Source: Nostoc sp. NMS9 (GTDB lineage Bacteria > Cyanobacteriota > Cyanobacteriia > Cyanobacteriales > Nostocaceae). From it: a DNA stretch of 64,000 bases. The stretch is taken from assembly GCF_017114995.1 (NCBI RefSeq), contig NZ_JABXKL010000083.1:124001-188000 (forward strand). Reading direction: 5' to 3'. Both the position numbers and the translations under genes were made by a program. Below are positions 54,208-63,201 of this stretch, piece by piece (the stretch's first letter is position 1; each line of letters begins with the position of its first letter). The notes beneath the pieces are model-generated. The model made no database searches. It saw nothing but the letters and a program-made list of their open reading frames with translations, and was not told the origin of the DNA.

Positions 54208-56109
54208 GTGAAATTACGCTGGTTACTATCCAGTACTATTGGAACCATCTTCATGCTATCGTCGCCGGCAATGGCCGCGAGACTTGAATCTTGGCGTTTT
54301 GATGCTAATCAAAACAGGCTGGAAATTAATACTCAAGGGGATGTTCAACCCCAAGCACAATTAATTTTTAACCCGACTCGTCTAGTAATTGATTTACCAG
54401 GAACCTCATTTGGGCGCCCGCAGCTAACCCAACAAGTGGGCGGTGCAATTCGTTCAATCCGTGTTGGGCAGTTTGACGAACAAACAACGCGCATAGTGGT
54501 TGAACTGACTCCTGGTTATAGTTTAGACCCCAAACGAGTGCAATTTGTGAGTACAACTGGCGATCGCTGGACAGTGCAATTACCTACGCCAGAAGCCGAC
54601 AATGTACCCGCAAGAAACACTGAGGGGCAACCAGAACAAGCTATAGCCACTGATACTTCACCCAGAACATCTACACCAACATTCCCCCCAAGGAATATTT
54701 ACAATGTGGTGACAAGCGACTCTGTAAATCCACTTAACAACAGAACGCTTGTCGCCAAGGTTACTCAAATTGAGAAATTACAAGTCACAGGTGATGGGTT
54801 TTTTATCCGCACCAATGGTGGCAATCCTCAGATTCAGGTAAATCGTAGCAACGATCAAAAAGCAATTAACATCGACATTGCTGGCGCAACTTTATCACCA
54901 AGTCTAGAGCCACGGGATTTGTCGATTAATCGCTATGGTGTCAGCCGTATCCAATTCACTCAACTGCAAACAAGTCCATCAGTTGTTCGCCTGACTTTAC
55001 AAGTAGATGAAAATAGTCCAAATTGGCGAGCAACCACTAGCAGTGCTGGTGGTTTTGTAGTTCTACCCAGTCGTGGGGTTGCCCAGCTGCCTGGAAATAA
55101 CAGTCCACGTCCCATAGCACCAAGTAACACAACTGCTAGCATTCAGTCTGTGCAACTAGCTAATAATGGCACACAACTGCTGATTCGAGCCGACCAAACT
55201 TTATCTGCTACAGGAGGCTGGGATAGAACCTCTGGTCTATTCCGCATCACTATCAACAATGCTAAGTTAGCTCCCAAAGTCACAGGCCCGACTTTCAATC
55301 CTAATAGCCCGATTTTGCGAGTACGCCTGCAACCACAAGAATCCAACACTGTCACCATCTTAGTTCAACCAGCAGCCGGAGTACAAATTGGGGAACTCAA
55401 CCAGGTTGGCGACCAGCTTTTAGCTTTAGAATTACGACGCGCTAGTAGCAGCATCACACCGCCCATTGCTTTACCTCCCCTGCCATTACCAGACCAAGGT
55501 CAATTACCAAATCCCATAGATAATCCCCGTCCAATCTCCCAGCCACAGCCACGCCCCTCAGTTCCCAGAGGGAAATTGCTAGTTGTTATTGACCCAGGAC
55601 ATGGTGGAAAAGACTCAGGTGCCCCTGGTCTAGGGGGACTTTTAGAAAAGAATGTAATTCTGCCTATTGGGAAAAGGGTAGGAGCAATTTTAGAGCAAAA
55701 TGGTGTACAAGCAGTACTAACGCGGGATGCCGACTTTTTCGTAGAACTTCAGGGACGGGTAGATATTGCCAAGCGGGTTAATGCGACTTTGTTTGTCAGC
55801 ATTCACGCTAATTCCGTTGATAATCGCCCTGATGTCAATGGGTTAGAAGTATATTATTACGATAGTGGTTACAATCTGGCTGAAGTAGTTCGTAAAACCA
55901 TCCTCCAAGACATTGGTACTATCAAAGACCGGGGAACCCGCAAAGCCAGATTCTATGTTCTGAGGAAAAGCTCTATGCCTTCAATTTTGGTAGAAACAGG
56001 CTATATGACTGGTTACGAGGATAATCCCAGATTGGGAACACCAGAATATCAAAATCGGATGGCAGAAGCGATCGCTCGTGGCATCTTAAAATACTTACAG
56101 CAGAGGTAA
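54208..56109 (+). CDS. amiC2: N-acetylmuramoyl-L-alanine amidase with AMIN domains (AmiC2)
   Basis: 633 residues from a GTG start, close to AmiC1 in its first 120 and last 200 residues but divergent in the middle. Signal peptide to about residue 23, AMIN domains, then a linker rich in Pro (ALPPLPLPDQGQLPNP). Amidase_3 domain with His465 in DPGHGGKDSG, Glu in LEKNVILP and His in SIHANS. AmiC2 homologues in Nostoc punctiforme and Anabaena perforate septa and are needed for filament communication and heterocyst formation. It is followed by murI 130 bases on. Confidence 0.94.
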   Translation: MKLRWLLSSTIGTIFMLSSPAMAARLESWRFDANQNRLEINTQGDVQPQAQLIFNPTRLVIDLPGTSFGRPQLTQQVGGAIRSIRVGQFDEQTTRIVVELTPGYSLDPKRVQFVSTTGDRWTVQLPTPEADNVPARNTEGQPEQAIATDTSPRTSTPTFPPRNIYNVVTSDSVNPLNNRTLVAKVTQIEKLQVTGDGFFIRTNGGNPQIQVNRSNDQKAINIDIAGATLSPSLEPRDLSINRYGVSRIQFTQLQTSPSVVRLTLQVDENSPNWRATTSSAGGFVVLPSRGVAQLPGNNSPRPIAPSNTTASIQSVQLANNGTQLLIRADQTLSATGGWDRTSGLFRITINNAKLAPKVTGPTFNPNSPILRVRLQPQESNTVTILVQPAAGVQIGELNQVGDQLLALELRRASSSITPPIALPPLPLPDQGQLPNPIDNPRPISQPQPRPSVPRGKLLVVIDPGHGGKDSGAPGLGGLLEKNVILPIGKRVGAILEQNGVQAVLTRDADFFVELQGRVDIAKRVNATLFVSIHANSVDNRPDVNGLEVYYYDSGYNLAEVVRKTILQDIGTIKDRGTRKARFYVLRKSSMPSILVETGYMTGYEDNPRLGTPEYQNRMAEAIARGILKYLQQR

Positions 56110-56238
56110 TATAGTACAAATTACTAATTAAAGAGGTGATATTTAAACTTCTTTGACGCGCAGAATTTAGTGGTCAAATTGGAGATTGTCTGCTAAATTC
56201 TGTATTTTAAATCCCAAAACCTAAATATATATCTGCCT

Positions 56239-57105
56239 GTGTATTCATCTTCCATTTTTGAAGGCAATCTTGACGATTTTTCCGAGCGAGAACCCCAACG
56301 TGCCCCAATTGGCATCTTTGATAGTGGTGTGGGTGGGCTGACAGTACTGCGACAAATATATCGACAACTCCCTAATGAATCAATTGTTTACTTTGGGGAT
56401 ACAGCTAGACTTCCTTACGGAATTCGTTCACAAGCAGAAATTTTACGATTTACACGTGAAATTATTACCTGGCTACAACAGCAGCAGGTAAAAATGGTAA
56501 TTATGGCTTGCAACACAAGTTCTGCTTTAGCCCTAGAAACCGTGCGTCAAGAATTCAGCATACCTATTTTGGGAGTAATCCTACCGGGTGCAAAAGCTGC
56601 GGTGCAGCAAGGAAAGCGGATTGGTGTAATTGCCACTCCAGCGACAGCTAAGAGTAATGCTTATAAGCACGCTATTCTCGAAATTGCTCCTGATGTCCAA
56701 GTCTGGCAAGTAGGATGTCCAGAGTTTGTGCCACTCATCGAGCAAAACCGCATTCACGATCCTTACACTGCTGAAGTCGCACGAGCCTACCTAGAGCCTT
56801 TATTAGAGCAGGAAATTGACACCTTAGTTCACGGCTGTACTCATTATCCCCACCTGACACCAGTACTGCGATCGCTCCTCCCCTCTCAAGTTCAGTTGGT
56901 CGATCCAGCTGTTCATGTTGTGGCGGCTTGTGCCCAAGAACTAGACTTACTAGGCTTAAAAAATACTCATCTACCATTCCCAACTCGCTTCGCCGTCAGC
57001 GGTTGTGCGCAACAGTTTTCCCAGTCAGGAGTGCAGTGGCTAGGCTATACCCCAATGGTTGAAGAGGTTTCCTTCACCGATATTGCTATTTCCCAACTCC
57101 AATAA
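56239..57105 (+). CDS. murI: glutamate racemase
   Basis: 288 residues from GTG 56239. GIFDSGVGGLTVLRQI is the start of the family pattern. The two catalytic Cys lie in MACNTSS and HGCTHYP. It makes D-glutamate for peptidoglycan. The N-terminal extension (MYSSSIFEGNLDDFSEREPQ) is longer than usual, so translation may begin later, though no nearer ATG exists before the motif. Gene order amiC1-amiC2-murI-sds matches that recalled for Anabaena. Confidence 0.95.
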   Translation: MYSSSIFEGNLDDFSEREPQRAPIGIFDSGVGGLTVLRQIYRQLPNESIVYFGDTARLPYGIRSQAEILRFTREIITWLQQQQVKMVIMACNTSSALALETVRQEFSIPILGVILPGAKAAVQQGKRIGVIATPATAKSNAYKHAILEIAPDVQVWQVGCPEFVPLIEQNRIHDPYTAEVARAYLEPLLEQEIDTLVHGCTHYPHLTPVLRSLLPSQVQLVDPAVHVVAACAQELDLLGLKNTHLPFPTRFAVSGCAQQFSQSGVQWLGYTPMVEEVSFTDIAISQLQ

Positions 57106-57110
57106 AACTA

Positions 57111-57200
57111 ATTAGTCCTTAGTCCTTAGTCATTTATCGAAACAAATGACGAAGGACGAAGGACGAAGGACAAATGACAAATGACAAATGACTATTGACT
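57111..57200. repeat. inverted heptamer repeats after murI
   Basis: TTAGTCC units (57112-57130) face GGACGAA and ACAAATG units (57150-57190). The two sides can pair around TTATCGAAACAAA, making a long hairpin that may terminate murI. Confidence 0.75.
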
Positions 57201-57344
57201 ATTAACTGATATCTCCTGCTTGTGTTTTCCTTCAGTAGATGAAGGGAAACTTGTAGGAACAGTCTTTGCACCCGTTCGCTTCGCCAGTGCTAATAACAGG
57301 TAGACTGTGAACAAATATCCAGAGGCTAAAATAAAAATCATCAT
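57192..57344 (-). CDS. possible small membrane protein
   Basis: 50 residues beginning MMIFILASGYLFTVYLLLAL, one clear membrane helix, then a polar tail (AKRTGAKTVPTSFPSSTEGK). It ends inside the heptamer repeats. Size and pattern fit a single-helix small protein of the kind found in thylakoid complexes, but no family was recognised. No ribosome-binding site is obvious. Confidence 0.45.
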   Translation of the reverse strand: MMIFILASGYLFTVYLLLALAKRTGAKTVPTSFPSSTEGKHKQEISVNSQ

Positions 57345-58311
57345 AGGTATACTTCCGTAAATCATTGTTCTACTAGCAGCCTTCTAAACGAATATAAAAT
57401 TCCATAAAATTAGTAGAACCTCAGCCAAGCAAGTACATTCTTGATGACTGTAGTTTCCTATGGCAAAATTACCTATAGAGATAAAATCCTCTACGGACAA
57501 AGAATTTATAACCTAATGCGACTTCTTGCAGACCATAGATCCCACAGCAGTTAACTTGCCGTTTAGCAATCTAAAACTACGATTCTCAGCGGTCTACTTG
57601 ATCTGCTTTATTTTTGCTCAAACTGCTGGCAAAAGAGCAATGCTTGCGCTCTACGTGCGCTGAGTACGTGTAGCGGCTTCCCATAGGAATATCACACAGC
57701 TCCAAACCAGGAGTTTTGCCTATCGTAGGAAAAATTAAAGAATTTATTCCCTTAATCTAACCGACGAATATTTATTTTAGACTCACAACACCAACTCAGT
57801 AAAATCAACTAGTAGCTGACTGAACTTTTGGGGTGCGAATACCTTACAAAATTTAAAATTCCTATATTTTAGCGTAACACAACGACCCTGAATTTTGAGC
57901 TTATTCGGCTGCTAAATTTCAAATTTTTTGAAGAGCTACACCTCAATCTGGAGAAATTTAGCCTTACTCTTGGCGACGAATTTAAATCGCTTCATTTTTG
58001 TCAATAAGTAATATTGCTTAAATTATGTTTTGAACTGTGGCAAGAAAGGTGAGATGAGAAACTACTTAACACAATTTAATCTGACATTTATCTCGTGTAC
58101 TGAGAATTCATGTTTGAAGTTAGTTTAAAGTTTGAGTAGCCACAAATTAAGCATAATTGCTTATTGACAAAAACCTTAGCAACCTTAATTATCACCCATA
58201 GACTCATAAAAACAGGATTACCTGATGAAAACTTTGCGCTGGCACAGGGTTATCTTAAAATGAGTATAGGATATGTAAACTTTCGTAACCTAAGTCAGAG
58301 TCCGCCCATCC
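57345..58311. other. about 1 kb upstream of sds, no credible gene
   Basis: AT-rich spacer. Degenerate GC-rich repeat text (CTTGCGCTCTACGTGCGCTG near 57643-57662) is visible. A 69-codon frame at 58164 that overlaps the sds start has no family pattern. The region likely contains the sds promoter. Confidence 0.5.
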
Positions 58312-59283
58312 ATGACCCCAGCCACCTCCCTGTTTACCCCTGTGGAAGCAGACCTGCGACTACTAGCAGATAACCTAAAACAGCTAGTTGGAAATCGCCA
58401 CCCCATTCTGTTTGCAGCAGCCGAACATTTATTCGGAGCTGGGGGAAAGCGTATCAGACCAGCAATTGTCCTGCTAATATCGCGGGCAACAATGTTAGAA
58501 CAAGACATTACACCGCGTCATCGCCGCCTTGCTGAGATTACAGAAATGATTCACACAGCAAGCTTGGTACATGATGATGTGGTAGATGAATCAGACGTGC
58601 GGAGAGGCGTTCCTACCGTTCATAGTTTGTTCGGGAACCGCATTGCCATCTTAGCAGGAGATTTTCTCTTTGCCCAATCTTCCTGGTATTTAGCAAACTT
58701 GGACAATTTGGAGGTAGTGAAACTGCTCTCAGAAGTCATTATGGATCTGGCTACTGGGGAGATTCAGCAGGGACTAAATCGTTTTGATGCTGGTACCTCT
58801 ATTGAAACGTACATTGAGAAGAGTTACTACAAAACAGCTTCGTTAATCGCCAACAGTTCTAAAGCTGCTGGGTTACTCAGTGAAGTCTCGCGAGAAACTG
58901 TTGAGCATCTGTATAGCTACGGTCGTCATTTTGGTATAGCATTTCAAATTGTCGATGACATTTTAGATTTCACCAGTACAACAGATACCTTGGGTAAACC
59001 AGTGGGGTCGGATCTCAAAAGTGGTAATCTGACTGCACCCGTTTTATTTGCTTTGGCGGAAAAACCATCTTTGGAAGTGCTGATTGAACGAGAGTTTGCT
59101 CAAGAAGGAGATTTAGAGCAAGCACTAGCACTGATTCAAGATAGTCAAGGTATACAGCAGGCGCGAGAGTTAGCTGCTTACCATGCTAAGTTGGCAATTG
59201 AACATCTTGCAGTTCTCCCATTCTCAGAATCCCACCAGGCATTGATTAACATCGCTGAGTACACACTGAGTCGCCTCTATTAA
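58312..59283 (+). CDS. sds: solanesyl/long-chain prenyl diphosphate synthase
   Basis: 323 residues. First aspartate-rich motif DDVVDESD (in SLVHDDVVDESDVRRG), second DDILD (FQIVDDILDFTS), and GGKRIRPAIVLL. It builds the long isoprenoid chain, probably the C45 side chain of plastoquinone. It follows murI as recalled for Anabaena. The start MTPATSLFTPVEADLRLLAD matches the family. Confidence 0.94.
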   Translation: MTPATSLFTPVEADLRLLADNLKQLVGNRHPILFAAAEHLFGAGGKRIRPAIVLLISRATMLEQDITPRHRRLAEITEMIHTASLVHDDVVDESDVRRGVPTVHSLFGNRIAILAGDFLFAQSSWYLANLDNLEVVKLLSEVIMDLATGEIQQGLNRFDAGTSIETYIEKSYYKTASLIANSSKAAGLLSEVSRETVEHLYSYGRHFGIAFQIVDDILDFTSTTDTLGKPVGSDLKSGNLTAPVLFALAEKPSLEVLIEREFAQEGDLEQALALIQDSQGIQQARELAAYHAKLAIEHLAVLPFSESHQALINIAEYTLSRLY

Positions 59284-60014
59284 ATCAGTTATTAGTTCTC
59301 AGGTAGAAAGTGGGGATTTAGATGTAGGTGTATTGTGGCTTCCGTAACGCACCGAAAACCTGAAATGTTGTGTTGTGCTAACGCTTTAACACACTAAAAC
59401 AGCTTTATGTTTAATTCAATCCACTTATTTAGCAGGTAGAAAGTGGGGTTTTTATTTGGAAGTTCTTAGGGATTTCCAAAAAATAAATTACTACTACTTG
59501 TGGGGTGGATAGTGTTCGACTAATACCAATTCTGTATGAAGATGCGCTAAACCATAAGTATAAGAAAGAAAAACGAACCGCATTCGCGTTAGCGTCTCCC
59601 CTTGGGAGAAGGACGCATTCGCGCAGCGTCTCGTAAGAGTTGGACACAAAGAAAGAAGTTAAAAGGGTTTGGCGCAGCCTCACAAAGAAATGGTATAAGA
59701 GTTCACTCTAAAGACTTGCCCGCTTTTGGTTACTGGGCACCTCACAATAAAGAATGGGATATTTTTTGATGTGAAAGTTCTTAAGTATAAAACTCTGCTT
59801 TGTTAGGAAACTAAAACTTGAAAATGGAAAAATGTTCACTGATAACTGTTTTTTAATCAATTTTAGGTTTCACCGAGAGTTGAGTCAGTCGCATGGTGTA
59901 ACGGAAAGAAAAAATTTCTTTTTTCACTGATTTAGAAAACTTTTTTAAAAGAATTTGAGATTTAAATTTTTGGATGTGGGATTGTATCTAAAAAACTCCA
60001 CATCCAAATTTTTT
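59284..60014. other. spacer after sds with dispersed repeats
   Basis: 730 bases. A double GC-rich repeat, CGCATTCGCGTTAGCGTCTC (59579-59598) and CGCATTCGCGCAGCGTCTC (59613-59631), around CCTTGGGAGAAGG, is a familiar Nostoc-type intergenic repeat. GGTAGAAAGTGGGG(A/T)TT occurs twice (59302 and 59434), so a short segment was duplicated. No gene was accepted. Confidence 0.55.
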
Positions 60015-60488
60015 CTATGCAATATCAGGGGGTATCTGTTTAGGCGATCGCTGTTGTCGTAACTGTTTCTGCATCAGTTTTTCTAGTTCAGTTCGCCGAA
60101 CTTCGACGGTATGAGTGGTCTTACCCGGCGTCTCCAAAAAAACGATACTATCTACGGGTTCTAATGCCACCATTTGGAACAAAATATGGGTGACAGGAGT
60201 AATTTTAGCTAGCATTTGAGGGTCAAGCCCAGCAGGGGAAATTAGAGAGACATCCTGTATGGTAGGGAAAGCGTAAATCACACGCTTTTCCAATCCTGGG
60301 TTAGCACGATTGCTCAATGTAGTTAAAACCCAGCTTGACTCCGAATTTTGGAGAATATAGTACTGGGAGTAGCGTAATTTTTGAGCGATCGCTCTAAGGG
60401 CAGGAGCAATTGCTGCAACAAGATGTGGTGTCATACCATCGCGGGGTGCATTGTCAATCAGCAATTGAATTTGTGCTTCTAAATCCAT
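60015..60488 (-). CDS. conserved cyanobacterial protein of unknown function
   Basis: 157 residues from the Met at 60488 (MDLEAQIQLLIDNAPRDGMT). It looks like a soluble alpha/beta protein with PTIQDVSLISPAGLDPQML and HILFQMVALEPVDSIVFLET. No catalytic motif was recognised. It is divergent from hetZ with about 200 bases between the starts, so the two may share regulatory DNA. An upstream start at 60527 would add 13 residues. Confidence 0.72.
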   Translation of the reverse strand: MDLEAQIQLLIDNAPRDGMTPHLVAAIAPALRAIAQKLRYSQYYILQNSESSWVLTTLSNRANPGLEKRVIYAFPTIQDVSLISPAGLDPQMLAKITPVTHILFQMVALEPVDSIVFLETPGKTTHTVEVRRTELEKLMQKQLRQQRSPKQIPPDIA

Positions 60489-60542
60489 AATGACTTGTAT
60501 ACGACTCTTGGGTAATGGCAATAACATCTATCAAGTGTGAAC

Positions 60543-60563
60543 AATCCCATCAGAATTGGGAAT
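60543..60563. promoter_or_regulatory. small inverted repeat upstream of hetZ
   Basis: AATCCCA (60543-60549) and TGGGAAT (60557-60563) flank TCAGAAT, an imperfect palindrome in the hetZ upstream region. HetR acts on hetZ through a palindromic site in Anabaena, but this sequence is not an obvious match, so it is listed only as a candidate. Confidence 0.25.
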
Positions 60564-60692
60564 AATAAAATCAGCCATATCTTCAATATAGGATTGGCCT
60601 GCGTTTAGCTTATACGTAAAACCAAACCAGCCAATACCCACAGTCGTACAGGTTGTCTTTAAGTAAGTTAGGGTCTTTTGAAAACCGAGACT

Positions 60693-61898
60693 ATGAATTC
60701 AGCCGCAACCGCAACTATTCCATCTGCAACTATTCTGGGAGAAAATTCTACAGGCGTGGAGGCGATCTTTCAACTCCTGTCCAAGGAGTTTCAGCAGTCA
60801 ACCAAAGCTTCGGAACAGAATTGTCACGATGTCGCAAGACGTATTACCACCGAAGTCTACCGGATTTGTCATGAGAGTAAACGTATCCAAGCTTCTGGAT
60901 CTGTAGAAAGCTCGGCGATGACCTTGGCTCGGCATCGGCTGCAACAGTGTCTCAGGTACTATCAGTTGGGTTCAAATCGGGGCAGGGTCGAATTACACAG
61001 TACTCTGAGTGCAATTATTTATCGATATATTAATCCTCCTCAGAGACAATTGAGCTATCAAGGCCGGTTGACGATAATTGAAGATTTCCTCCAGAGTTTT
61101 TATCTAGAGGCGTTGAACGCTTTCCGGCGAGAAAATCAACTCGGTGCCACTTATCGCCCTCAGACGCTCTTGGAATTGTCCGAGTATATGGCATTTACCG
61201 AGCGTTACGGCAAGCGACGCATTCCCTTACCAGGTCGTCAGCAACAGCTAATTATCCTGCGGGCACAAACTTTTTCCCAACAGCAGCCCCCAGAAACCAG
61301 CGTAGATATAGAACAAGCCGCAGAAGGTAGCAATAATGAAGGTGACGGTTCTTGGGAAGAACCAGCAATTCACCAATTGCGCTCCACAATGGCAACGCAA
61401 GCCGAACCCGAACCCGAAGAAGACACCTTGCGTTCTGTTGTGGTTACGGAATTAATGAATTATCTCGAACAACGACAACAATCTGACTGCGCTGATTACT
61501 TTTCTCTCCGCCTCCAGGATTTATCAGCACAGGAAATTGAGTCAGTTTTAGGTTTAACCCCTCGTCAGAGAGATTATTTGCAGCAGCGCTTTAAGTATCA
61601 TTTAATTCGGTTTGCCCTGTTGCACCGTTGGGAATTAGTTCACGAGTGGCTGGAAGCTTCTCTGCACACAAATTTGGGCTTAACTCCCCAGCAATGGCAA
61701 GTATACACAGCACAGCTGGACAATAAGCAACGGTCTTTATTAGAGTTGAAGCAACAAGGACAAGCTGATGAAAAAATAGCAAAAACTTTAGGGCTGTCAA
61801 TGGCACAACTGCAAAAACGATGGTTTAAAATTCTTGAGCAAGCTTGGGAAATTCGTAACTCATTAGTTTCCGGATCAGGTGCATCTACTCATGAATAG
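60693..61898 (+). CDS. hetZ: heterocyst differentiation protein HetZ
   Basis: 401 residues from ATG 60693 (MNSAATATIPSATILGEN), which equals the remembered length of Anabaena HetZ. Text such as CHDVARRITTEVYRICHES, LARHRLQQCLRYYQLGSNRG and TYRPQTLLELSEYMAFTERY fits HetZ. A C-terminal helix-turn-helix-like segment (EKIAKTLGLSMAQLQKRWFK) suits a DNA-binding regulator. HetZ acts downstream of HetR in early heterocyst commitment. A linker of about 50 acidic/Gln-rich residues lies in the middle. The stop overlaps the patU start by 8 bases. A TTG at 60678 is a less likely start. Confidence 0.93.
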   Translation: MNSAATATIPSATILGENSTGVEAIFQLLSKEFQQSTKASEQNCHDVARRITTEVYRICHESKRIQASGSVESSAMTLARHRLQQCLRYYQLGSNRGRVELHSTLSAIIYRYINPPQRQLSYQGRLTIIEDFLQSFYLEALNAFRRENQLGATYRPQTLLELSEYMAFTERYGKRRIPLPGRQQQLIILRAQTFSQQQPPETSVDIEQAAEGSNNEGDGSWEEPAIHQLRSTMATQAEPEPEEDTLRSVVVTELMNYLEQRQQSDCADYFSLRLQDLSAQEIESVLGLTPRQRDYLQQRFKYHLIRFALLHRWELVHEWLEASLHTNLGLTPQQWQVYTAQLDNKQRSLLELKQQGQADEKIAKTLGLSMAQLQKRWFKILEQAWEIRNSLVSGSGASTHE

Positions 61899-62868
61899 TG
61901 ACTCAGAATCCTTACAACACCAGTGTCTCGATTGGTTATTGACAGATAATGTCAAAAATAACGAGCAATCGGTAGAATGTGAGGAAAATGACGGGGTAAA
62001 AAACCTCCTCAAGGAAGCCACTGCTTCAAAAAGTAGTGAGCCAAAATTGGGAGGAACGCCCCAGACCTTTCAACTGGGAGAAATTCCTACTGTGCAAGAT
62101 CGTTTTCAAGCTATCCTTAAGCATCGGCTACAAATTCAAGCCCAAGACCACCCGCCGTTGTTTCCCTGGGAAACACAATTAATCGAATATCCTGATTTTG
62201 TTGATGAGCCGTCAATGACACTCGTTCCTAGCTGGGGATGGATGGTACAACAGTCAAAGTTGACCTTGCCAACTCGCTTACCGGAAAGAGTTTTCCAGCA
62301 ATTGCTAGAACAATGTCAGGCTTTAGTGACATCTTCAGTGCCGTTGGGGGCAAAATTAGTTCAAGTGGTGGAGAACTTTTTTCCCAATGAGTCTCAAGCA
62401 CTAAATGACATAGCTGGATTGGTGCTAAGAAGCACCTATCGGTCTGTAAATACTCTGGAGGCAATGCCTGCTATTCAGAGCGATTACTCAGATTTACAAC
62501 TGCGTCAACAGATGGCTTTGTCGTTGCTAGCAGCGAAACAACTGCTGGAAAATCTGACTCTACCACTTTCAGCAACCAGTCCGGTGGTAGAAAGACAATG
62601 GCTAACCAGTGTTGGTGCTTTGAACATCAGAGTAGAATACCAGTCTCTAAGTAAATTTACGAAGTTGCTTGTGCAAGCTGAGTTACCTGTTAAAGGAACT
62701 TTGACGCTGCGGGGAAGTGGCACTTTAGCAATGACAACATCTTCGACTTCGGGATACTTAAATGTAGAGTTAGGCTGCGAGCAACTTAACCCAACTTATA
62801 CCCTAGAAGTTGAATTTCCAGAAATAGACGAACAGTCGTTGTTGTTTGTGATTAATCCCACGATTTAG
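61891..62868 (+). CDS. patU: heterocyst pattern protein PatU (single intact gene)
   Basis: 325 residues from ATG 61891, overlapping the end of hetZ by 8 bases, so the two are translationally coupled. It contains FPWETQLIEYPDFVDEPS and WGWMVQQSKLTLPTRLPERV, with a C-terminal beta-rich part (LTLRGSGTLAMTTSSTSGYL). In Anabaena 7120 this gene is split into patU5 and patU3; here the frame is continuous. PatU influences heterocyst pattern and acts with HetZ. A GTG four codons upstream is possible but less likely. Confidence 0.88.
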   Translation: MNSDSESLQHQCLDWLLTDNVKNNEQSVECEENDGVKNLLKEATASKSSEPKLGGTPQTFQLGEIPTVQDRFQAILKHRLQIQAQDHPPLFPWETQLIEYPDFVDEPSMTLVPSWGWMVQQSKLTLPTRLPERVFQQLLEQCQALVTSSVPLGAKLVQVVENFFPNESQALNDIAGLVLRSTYRSVNTLEAMPAIQSDYSDLQLRQQMALSLLAAKQLLENLTLPLSATSPVVERQWLTSVGALNIRVEYQSLSKFTKLLVQAELPVKGTLTLRGSGTLAMTTSSTSGYLNVELGCEQLNPTYTLEVEFPEIDEQSLLFVINPTI

Positions 62869-63201
62869 TTTAAATTTCCACCGCTAGCACACTATGTCAA
62901 TCAACGCCGATATATATTAAGAGGATTTTCCTGGTTTTGAAGCTCATCCTATTTTTCAATAAACGGTCATTAGGGTGTCTACGAGAAGCAGTTATTACAA
63001 AGACACAGAGACACCTGGATATGGGGACATGGAGATATTGAGAAAGTATTTGATTATTTCTCGATTCACCGTGTCACCCATTTCTCGTTTGTCTCCATCT
63101 CTACCCCCTATCGATCATTTTTTAACACAGTGCTAGGGTAGGAAATTACGTCCCCCGCATTGTGTTTGTTGCATCTACATCATTGCTTCTACTAGACTCA
63201 A
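62869..63201. other. spacer between patU and transglutaminase gene
   Basis: 333 bases with ACACCTGGATATGGGGACATGG-like text near 63010-63030 and no frame of interest. It probably contains the promoter of the following gene. Confidence 0.45.

Noticed and set aside
58164-58373. 69-codon frame across the sds start
   Set aside because: Overlaps a well-supported gene in another frame and has no family similarity.
60528-60692. A definite HetR-binding palindrome before hetZ
   Set aside because: Only a weak inverted repeat (AATCCCA/TGGGAAT) is seen, and it does not clearly match the remembered HetR site.
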